A DNA stretch of 64,000 nucleotides, taken from Tubiluchus corallicola (lineage: Eukaryota; Priapulida; Priapulimorpha; Priapulimorphida; Tubiluchidae). Positions 55,811-64,000 of this stretch are shown piece by piece. The DNA lies in assembly GCA_030141605.1 (NCBI GenBank), contig JAQGDQ010000016.1:1-64000 (forward strand), in the 5' to 3' direction. The notes beneath the pieces are model-generated. The model saw only the letters and a program-made list of their open reading frames with translations. It was not told the origin of the DNA and ran no database searches. The position numbers and the translations under genes were made by a program. Position 1 is the stretch's first letter, and every line of letters begins with the position of its first letter.

Positions 55811-58109
55811 GTCCTCACATCACAAATTATTAATGCATTTTTGGAAGTGCGGGGTCTGTTGTTGTTGTTGTCACGTTTGTCACATTGTAGGAGACAGAAA
55901 TTTTGTCCAAAGACAATACAGGCCGTAACTGTCCGATTTTTACCTCAAAACTACATCTGGTTCCTGGTAAACGACACGAAAGAGGCATCGGAATGTTGCT
56001 ATACACCATCTCTTTTGTGAGAAATCCACAAAGAAACCAATCTGGGCTTATACTTGCTCAATTCCAGTATGGCCGGTGCTTGCAATAAGTTCTGTGTTCT
56101 ACACCCGGTCCGAGATGCCGGATCCAAACATTATAGTGTTTCTTTGTGTGTCTTCACATACGTTGCACTCATTACAATAAACATTGACAGTGTGTCAGAG
56201 AATATTGACAGTCTGTCTGAATATTGACAATGCTTGGTAACTTGTGTATAAAGACTGTGTAAATCATGTAAATCAGGTAATCAGAAAAGAAGCCTTTATT
56301 AGCTTAAATTTAATATTTGTGTACTTATTTTATTGTATACATGTTTAACTTTGAATCCGTATTTGCATTACATGGTATTTGTAATATAGTTAAGAATAGA
56401 AATAGTATTATTCACACTAAATAAATTTAGTGCCGGCATATTATGTTTTTTGCTACATTTTTTCAAGTTTTAGTTCATTTATATTGATGATGTATTATTT
56501 TCCTGTGTCGATGTAGCAGAACCTGTTCAATAATTTAGTCTTGTTTTAAAATGTGTGAAACTTCATTGTTGTACGTACATTGTGTAGGTGCATATGTAAT
56601 GTGTGGGATAAACAAAGTACTGTATGTTTGTAGCTGTTTGCTAAAAAAAGACAAATGCTCTGGGATGTCAAGTTGTTAGAAAGGTTTAGCAATGAAAGTG
56701 CAATAAACGCCTCGTGTAATGAGTAAGATCACTTTAAAGTCGCGATCACGTCATGCTTGGGCCCTTCAATTTTGAGAGGGTATTCTTCCACCAATGACGT
56801 CGTTTGTCGATAAAGAAAAGAAACTCGCTGTCAGTTTCCACCAAAGAGTAATAAGTTTTTACGAAAAATCAGAGAGGCAATTTTGTGATATTTTTGCATG
56901 AAGTAGACGAGCTGCAGAAGTTTGAAGTGGTTTAAGCAGTGTGCATTGTTGGAAAGCCACGATGTGCTTACGAAAAGTCACTAAGCCCACTTGTTACGTC
57001 ATAATTTGCAAGTGAATGGTGGCCACCATTGTTCCTGAAATTTCTATACAGCATTAAAATAAATTAACTTTGTGCTTCGCAAACAATTTTTGCCAATTCC
57101 TTTGTTACATTTTCCAACTAACAGTAAAATAAACCCAATATGCTGAATGACTTGTTGTTTCCTTTAGCTCTAGTAATAAACTACATGCTTTTTCTAAATT
57201 GAATAATTTTTATGTTGTAGTATTAGTGAACAATTAAAGTACAATATGACTCTATAGGCTTGACATCGCTGAAGAGCAATTAAACTTGTGACTGACAGCA
57301 GTGGATGTTGTGACGGTTTTCTTAACAAATCTAGGCAGCTTAGACAGGCGGTTTTACAAGTTTGATCATCAACCCGCTGTTTCCTTAATTGAATCATTAT
57401 TTTTGTTGATATTAACAAGGCACACGATAGCTCCAAGCCTTATCGAAACCTTAATACCATATAAGTACGTTTATTTAACGTGAGCTCAGTAACAACTGGG
57501 TCGATTTGAGTGTGAAATGCACTGAGGGTTCAGTGGGCTGAGAGCATGTGAGCGAACTTTGTGTTGTGTTGTAAAAACTAGCTGTATTGCACTTAACTTG
57601 TTGTTTTAATTGGTTTGTATTTAAAGCCAGCCTCTTGCCAATTTTCCAAGTAATCTTTAGGCACAAAATTAAGTGGTCTCTTCCTCCAATAATATAATTC
57701 GGAAGACCCCGTGGCGTCTATCGAAACACTTAATAACTGAGTGAATAAAGTAATGAATTCAACAAATCACTAAATAAATTAGGTAAATGAGGGATAAATA
57801 AGTAACACTTGATAATTAAATTAGTAAAAAAGAAAATAAGAAATAAGCAAATATTGGTACTAATGGCTTAATTGAATTTACCTGTTTAACTGTTTATTTT
57901 CTTACCTTTTTTTGTTTACACAATTTTCAACTGGTTTAAGCCTTATAATTCATATTATTTACTTATTGACGTTTGTGGACGCATAATTTATCCACAATTT
58001 TTAAATGAATTTCTGTTCTTGTTAATGCCTACATTTTTGAAAGTCGGTGCACAAATAGCGGAAACTGTAGCGTTTTTCGGGAAAAATCTGTTTCCATCTT
58101 GCCGCCTTG
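55811..58109. other. Intergenic region after SMYD5
   Basis: AATAAA at 56176-56181 is a candidate SMYD5 poly(A) signal. A reverse family B copy lies at 56690-57170. The rest is AT-rich, and I see no exon or RNA gene. Confidence 0.5.
56690..57170 (-). repeat. Family B dispersed repeat (reverse, long)
   Basis: Reverse complement of the 8500-9045 type: acgcctcgtgtaatgagtaa, cactttaaagtcgcgatcac, gctgcagaagttt, taaaataaacccaatatgct. It is nearly full length. Confidence 0.7.
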
Positions 58110-58504
58110 CAGAGGCGCAGCCAGGTTTTAAAATTAGGGTAGCAAGCGCATAAAAAAGCGCCATGGCACATAGCAAACAACTTTTAATGCATTTGATTAA
58201 ATTCAAACACGAGAAAGATACAGTTTTGACGGAAGTACATACATAATTCTTATATGGTAACTCTTATTTAACATTGAAATACAATAAATTGTCTGTTGGT
58301 TCTTTGCTTCTATCGAACAAATGAGTTACCTAAATGCACGCTGATCAATGCAAAGTAATGACGCCAGAAAATTTATCCAAGGCTATGCGATAAAACGATT
58401 GGATTACAATTATCATACTAGTGAACTACACAGTTTAAAAGTTGTTGAAAAGGTGGCAGTTTTGAAAAATGTTCTCCCTTGCTCCCCCATTAGTTACGCC
58501 TCTG
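58110..58504. mobile_element. Possible hAT-like element
   Basis: Short inverted ends CAGAGGCGCAGC and GTTACGCCTCTG bound 395 bp. The flanking octamers ccgccttg and ccaccaag match at only 5 of 8 positions, so the target duplication is doubtful. It has no coding capacity. Confidence 0.45.
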
Positions 58505-58723
58505 CCACCAAGCCCATTCTCGTTGGAAAAACCTGGAAACGTCTGACATTTTCGGGGAAAACTAGGAGAAACTTGTAGCTTATTCAATAATTTTGTTGCT
58601 AAACACTACAAACAAACATTACTTAGAATAACGAGTCACTTGCACACATGCATATAAATTATGTACTTACACACACTTGAAATTTTAGTCCTCTGGATTC
58701 TGAAATGTACTCCACCTCTCTTT

Positions 58724-58756
58724 CTCTCTCTATTTACCACTCTCTCTCTTTCCCTG

Positions 58757-58796
<40 letters not shown>
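58724..58796. repeat. (CT)n microsatellite
   Basis: CT-rich tract with a pure (CT)n core, inside the left half of an inverted arrangement (see 58880-60075). Confidence 0.95.
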
Positions 58797-58798
<2 letters not shown>

Positions 58799-58879
58799 CT
58801 CATCTCAGCTCTACTCGAATCCACGCCATCTACTGCCATATATTTAAAATTATTCTGCCAAATATTCTGCCATTTGATT

Positions 58880-60075
58880 ACGGTGCGCGGTAAAAGTGGC
58901 ACAGAAAAAATAGTACCGTAAAAATGACACAGGAAAAAATGAGACAGGTAAAAATGGCACAGGAAGAATGGCGCAAATGGAAAAGTAGGTAAAATGGCGC
59001 AGATGGAAAAGTAGGCAAAATGGCAATAATGGAAAAGTAGGAAAAATGGCTCATACATTATTTTGATGTAATTGATTTATGTAATAAAACTAAAATGGGC
59101 TCAGTGGGAAGCAGATTTCTGCCAAAGCCGAATAATTCTAACTTATTCGTCTGATATTTTTGATTAAAACAAAGATAAACAATCAAACATACAAAAATGT
59201 ACATGTGCTAGTATTACATAGACTAGCAAAAAAGAGTGAAAAGACTCATAAAATATTTGTTCATTAAGTAGATAACCAATAATGCACGAATGTTCCACAT
59301 AGTATTTATCTACCCTTTTACCCATTTTGGCCATTGTCATAGACTGACAAATACGTGCAAGTTACCTTATAAGGCTATACACATTCATAAGCAAAGGTTT
59401 TAGAAAGCGTTGTAAACATGGCTTTACAAGCGAGAATTTCTTGAAATGGAACCTGGAACTAACTCGTAGTTGTTTGTCCAGGTGGAGATAACAAAAAGAA
59501 GCACCAAACACTCCCTCTGAGACCTGCACGAAGTGCTTCCCAATTTTTTGCATGTGTTGTTTTGAGAAAAAGGAACCTGTAAAAAATTCTTATTTTAGCA
59601 TCCTGTGCCCGCCTTCTCCACGAAGTTTCTTGCAAATATGTTAAATAGTTTTTGCGTAATAGGCTTACTGCCATAACAGACAAAAACAACCAAACAAACA
59701 GACAAACAAAGAAACAAACTGTACTGAAGCATAACTTCCTAGGCAAAGGTAAAAATAACTAAAATAATTATCGCCCACGGTAATACTAACCCTAAACACA
59801 TATTTTACTAAGTGTGCCATTTTTACCTGCTTTTCCATTTGTGCCCTTTTTACCAGTGCCATTTTTGCTGTGAAATTTTTACCTGTACCATGCTAACCTA
59901 CTTTTGCATTTGTGCCATTTTTCTTGTGCCATTTTTTCCTGTGCAATTTTTTCTTGTGCCATTTTTCCTGTGCAATTTTTTCTTGTGCCATTTTTCCTGT
60001 GCCATGTTTTCTTGTACCATTTTTACCAGTGCCATTTTTATCGTGCAAATTTTTCCTGTGCCATTTTTACCTACA
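58880..60075. mobile_element. Foldback-like element with repetitive inverted arms
   Basis: The left arm (58880-59050) is built of short aaaatggcacaggaa- and ggaaaagtagg-type units; the right arm (59810-60075) is the same in reverse (gtgccatttttcctgtg, cctacttttgcatttg). The middle (about 59051-59809) has no recognisable gene. Inverted arms made of direct subrepeats are characteristic of foldback transposons. I did not find a target duplication. Confidence 0.6.
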
Positions 60076-60356
60076 TTCAAATTCGACCGCATCTCTATGT
60101 CTACGTGAGTGCATTAGTTTGTGTTTGTGTGTGTGCGTGTGCGTGCGATTGTGAGAGAGTGGATAAATTTTCAAAGTTTTCATTCCTACAAAACAAAAAT
60201 AAAAATAAAATCTTTCAGGCTTTCAGTTAACCACGCCAAACACCAGTATAAAATGGATGAAGTGAAAGCTTTCTGGGCTGCTATTATGGAAATATTGGAA
60301 TTCTGGCAAGAGTGTAGACACATTATCATTAAGAAGCCACCACATAACCATTTTAA

Positions 60357-60412
60357 TGTTGCTAAATGTCGTTGTTGTTGTTGTCGTCGTCGTCGCCGTT
60401 GTTGTTGTTGCA
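60357..60412. repeat. GTT/GTC triplet tract
   Basis: Short imperfect (GTT)n with a (GTC)n centre, in non-coding DNA. Confidence 0.85.
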
Positions 60413-60864
60413 TCATTGGTTAACCTACAATACAGCGCTGCGAAAGTAATAGTTTTCTTTATAACTTTTAAAGTAAAGTAAAGAGTCTTAACAATATTAA
60501 TTTAATTTAAAACAAGTGTGATTTTATATGGTGCTACAAATTTATATGGTCTACTGACAATCATGGACCATTATGGAAATAATACGTTCTAAAGCTATTT
60601 GTAACATTTTCATATAAAAATAAATTCTTATCTTATCTGGTCTCCTCTCATTTCACCTCACTTCACCTCACCTCGCCCCAACCCACTGCCAATAAACAGG
60701 TAAAATTTTAATAAGCTATGTTTAAAACTATAAACGCCGTTCACAGTTCAAAATGTTAGGTAGATGGGTACAGGAGAATGAGTTAGCTTGGCTGGGTTGT
60801 TTTTCATATCATTAGACACTACGGTCTTCAGTTCACCTTTTATCACCTTTTTTCACTTATTGAC
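60413..60864. other. Non-coding stretch before the 60873 hAT element
   Basis: AT-rich with a small tcacctcacttcacctcacc run near 60652-60675. I see nothing else. Confidence 0.5.
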
Positions 60865-60872
60865 ATGACAAC

Positions 60873-61362
60873 CAGCGGCGGATTATGATTTTATGGGCCT
60901 TAGGCTTGAGCTTGGAACGGGCCTTTTAAATGTTGCTACACTGCTGAGCTGACGTGTTTTTGTGGAGCTCTCGTCGTTTGTAAAGGATGACAAATTAAAC
61001 AATTTATCACTGATGCATATTGAGTCAGATATGTTGAAAAAAATGGACTTTTCAGAAATCATAACTGACTTTGTCCCCAGAAAAATTCGGAAACTGAAAT
61101 TTTGAACTTAAACTGTGTAAACGTGAATTGTGTAAACTTAAATTGTGTAAACTTGATTTGTGTAAACCCGATTTGAAATATAGTGACTGACTTTTGAAAA
61201 AAAAAAACTTTTTTCTATATTTTATTTTGGCGGGCCCCTTGCTCTTTTGTCAATTTATTTTTTTTACTACAAAAAATTTTTTTTCGTTTTATTTTGCCGG
61301 GCCCCTTTTGATCCCGGGCCTTAGGCTTCAGCCTATTCAGCCTATAGGGCTATCCGCTACAG
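60873..61362. mobile_element. hAT-like non-autonomous element with perfect 8-bp TSD
   Basis: The flanking octamer ATGACAAC is identical at 60865-60872 and 61363-61370. The ends are CAGCGGCGGATTATGATT and ggctatccgctacag, imperfect inverted repeats. Sub-terminal gggccttaggct occurs near both ends. It is 490 bp long, with a small internal run of cttaaactgtgtaaacgtga-type repeats. It has no transposase. Confidence 0.88.
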
Positions 61363-61695
61363 ATGACAACCATGCTGTAAACACAATATTTGTAACAGCC
61401 ATTAACTTAGGTCATAGAGCAGGAAGCTTCACAATCAATGGCTCATTTAGTGGGGGTCATTTAAAACTTCCTGTTTAACACCACTCTGGGTCAAAGGTCA
61501 CACAGGATACAGCACAATTTCATCCTTTATCCATCACTATAGTGTGCATCGAGTCAGAAAGCAATAAGCTAATTTAATTAGACTACTAATTACGTCTAGT
61601 GCTGCTTATGATTATGGCTCATTTAAATAACTAGAATTTCATTTTGATGTCTATAAAAAATTTATTTGACATGAATCCTGTTTAGAACAACACAG

Positions 61696-61701
61696 TTTAT
61701 T
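61696..61701 (-). other. Candidate poly(A) signal of the right sulfotransferase
   Basis: TTTATT on + reads AATAAA on -, about 125 bases past the stop codon of the right sulfotransferase gene. Confidence 0.45.
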
Positions 61702-61825
61702 TTATAACTGTTATGCCGTATTAATTTCTATCACACATATGCTGCAAAACGTACACCTAGGGCAAAGGAGAAAGCCCCAGTCTGGTCCTCCGTTAGTTGG
61801 AAACAAATTCGAAACATCCATTCGG

Positions 61826-64000
61826 TTACTCAAAGTCAAGTGCAAGTCCTGGCATGTCTTTGATTTTCTCATTGTAGATTTTGTCGAACATTTCGCTTTC
61901 AGCAACAGTGAAATAGTTTTTCCAGTCACCAATTTTGCCTGTAAAATTACGTAATCTGCTTTAGCTTAATTAAATTATTGAAGTGTTAAAAATAAATTAT
62001 TTAAAACGATTGTGATTATTGTTCAAAGTATGGAGCCCTGGTAGAGCCACGTTGAGAAAAATTATTAACTTGGGGCTACGAATTACTAATCATCGTGCAT
62101 AAAATACTAATTCGTGACCACAAATTATTAATCCGTGGGCACAAAATACTAATTCATGGCAACGAATTATTAATCAGCGTGCACAAAATTCTAAGCTGTG
62201 GCAAGGAATTATTAGCCCGTGTGCACAAAATACTAATTAATTCTTGGCCACGAATTACTAATCCGTGCATACGAAATACAATTTCATGGACATAAATTAT
62301 TAATCCGTATGCACGAGATACTAACTTGTGGCCGCGAGTTAGTAAGTTTTCTAAACGTGGCCCTTCGAGGGGTCCACATCAAAGTGAATGGATGTCTCAA
62401 AGATTCACTATGCGTTCAAGCAAGTTCGTGCATGCATTGTTAATAGCCTTTTGACCGTACCGCCATTGTTATGGCGACGAAACTAATGTAGAACGAAAGC
62501 CCAAAACCATGGCGCGGGCATGCTTTTTGCTATAGGCCTACGTAAAAGTCATTAATGATACATTAACTCAGGAATAACCAAAGGCGAAACCTTTTCTGAT
62601 GAAGTGCGATACATTCAAATCAACGTTAATTTCGTATGGATCTACAGAAGATTTCCCATCAGCTGGTCCAGACCAGTCGTCAACTATTGAGTCTATTTTA
62701 TTGTCAATGTATTTTCTCATTGCCTCAAAGCCCGTGGCTTCTGCTACTGTAACTGCTTCCTCGTTGGTTAAATCAATATCCAGGAATTTTGCTATGCGAC
62801 ACACAAACTTCTTTCTGTCCTGCAAAATTTGAGTCCGTATCAGTGAAGCCACAAGTGGACATATATATAACTGAAGTTCTGACCAATAAATAAATGTTTG
62901 GACAGATGGACATAGTAGAAAGAAATACTGTTTAACACTAGAAGGACTAGAATAGTTTACTACCTACAAGGACCTTATGCATAAATCATAAGTTATTTAT
63001 TTCACATAACACGTTTACAATAATTTTGTGTACAAAATGTAGGGAAATCGCATACAATGAACATAATACAATAACTTTCTACTGTTTCTAAACAAGAAAC
63101 GCCTCACGCTATGTTTGTCTATATAATATAAATGTAAATTCGTTGCGGGCAATCAAAAAGCAGGGCTTGTTAGATTGTTTCACCTTGTGAAAGTAAAAAA
63201 AGTGAAAATAAACTGAAAATTATTAGAAGAATCGTGTGATAAAGAAAAACATTTAGTCCATCAGAGTGGAACATGCCATGAATGAATGAATAAAGCAATC
63301 ATGGTTTTCATTCTTATACAAAAATAAATCGAGTAGCCTAATTATCAGTCGGATTTTATTGAAATTCAATGACACATCGAAAAATTGATTAATTTCATAA
63401 AAAATTGGATACATATAGTACAAGCATAATGACTCATCTATGGCAGACTTCGTACGACACCTGATGGCCTGACTGAGAACTCACAGTCAAGAAATCTTTT
63501 AGCTTGTAAGTCGTAATAAGACGTCGGAATGAGTTTGCTGATTTACATTCACACTTACTATAATTGTGATGTCAGTGCATTGTGAGAATTTACACTATAC
63601 AGTATGTATTCAATACATTACTATATTTTACAATGTACAGTATGTATTCAATGTACATTGAGATAATTTACATGTACAGTTATGTATTGACATAAATTGA
63701 TGCAAACGGTCATTCTGACGACTAGCCTATTTTTAACAAGGTTAAAATAACATTTCAGTCCTGAAATTCTGTACAATAGTAGTTGTCACTAAGCTAGGAA
63801 AAGTAATAAACAATAGGAACAAGTCTTCCAGAGATTCCATAGATATGTACAAAATAGAAAAAGTGCATTAATTGAGGCGTCCAGTCCTTCCAGTGTATAT
63901 ACTTTACATTTCAAATATCTTTATTGCAATTGTTTAATAATAAAAATTAGTTACCCTCACAACATCTTCATATTTGATAAACAGGATATTTTTGTCCTCT
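61826..64000 (-). CDS. Cytosolic sulfotransferase, 3' exons (gene continues beyond right edge)
   Basis: Three exons are visible: 64000-63955 (partial), 62819-62591 and 61938-61826, in phase across GT-AG introns. They encode the C-terminal part of a SULT, which sulfonates small hydroxylated or amine compounds with PAPS in the cytosol. The first gives [13 protein letters not shown], the family's strand before the PAPS-binding helix. The second gives [19 protein letters not shown], then GFEAMRK, a loop with [11 protein letters not shown], and HFIRKG. The third gives [17 protein letters not shown] and ends in LDFE and TAA. RKG plus GDWKN is the PAPS 3'-phosphate site, and [10 protein letters not shown] fits the KxxxTVxxxE dimer motif. 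The last exon parallels the orphan exon at 3310-3419. The isoform and substrate cannot be judged. Confidence 0.9.
62045..62345. repeat. 42-bp tandem repeat in the sulfotransferase intron
   Basis: About seven diverged copies of a unit of roughly 42 bp made of two related halves (cacaaaatactaattcgtg and gccacgaattactaatccgt). It lies in the last intron of the right sulfotransferase gene. The + strand ORF across it is a repeat artefact. Confidence 0.85.
62820..63954. other. Sulfotransferase intron
   Basis: AT-rich, with a short repeated block (tacagtatgtattcaat at about 63599-63653, tried twice with variation). There is no exon or recognisable element. Confidence 0.5.

Noticed and set aside
59812-60230. 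Phe/Cys-rich ORFs such as repeated LVPFFLCHF
   Set aside because: They come from the subrepeats in the right arm of the foldback-like element.

Overview
The window is nuclear DNA of an invertebrate animal. Every gene I could rebuild is split by GT-AG introns, is AT-rich outside exons, and belongs to a metazoan family (SMYD5, TIPIN, SLC16 carrier, cytosolic sulfotransferase, LRAT-domain enzyme, rhodopsin-class GPCR). There are no operons, Shine-Dalgarno sites or prokaryotic genes. Introns run from about 0.27 to 9 kb and are packed with microsatellites, minisatellites and short non-autonomous DNA transposons (hAT-like, Tc1/mariner-like and unclassified). I cannot name the phylum.

Layout, left to right. 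1-2015: a 24-bp minisatellite with a 360-bp higher-order repeat. 3310-3419 (+): the last coding exon of a cytosolic sulfotransferase whose other exons are not in the window. 4124-5650 (-): a two-exon LRAT/PLAAT-type acyltransferase (182 aa). 6644-18315 (+): an eight-exon SLC16/monocarboxylate-transporter-like carrier (742 aa); intron 4 opens with an 84-bp tandem array made from the end of exon 4 plus its splice donor. 18316-21089: intergenic, with two mariner-type remnants. 21090-30505 (-): a six-exon TIPIN homologue (1026 aa) whose last exon encodes a long tail with a 67-residue repeat. 30506-32425: head-to-head gap with a mariner-like MITE. 32426-55230 (+): an eleven-exon SMYD5 homologue (398 aa). 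Its 9-kb intron 4 carries an intact single-exon GPCR (39929-40819) and a broken tandem copy (43283-44131). 55231-61825: intergenic, with several mobile-element remnants and a foldback-like element. 61826-64000 (-): the 3' half of a second sulfotransferase gene, running off the right edge.

The genes do not form one pathway. TIPIN acts in replication-fork protection, SMYD5 in lysine methylation, the SLC16-like protein in plasma-membrane transport, the GPCR in signalling, and LRAT and SULT in lipid and small-molecule metabolism. The most unusual items are the exon-derived array of twelve in-frame splice donors in the transporter, the repeat-expanded TIPIN tail, and the GPCR pair nested in SMYD5. 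All exon joins were made by eye from splice consensus, phase and protein similarity, and none has transcript support.
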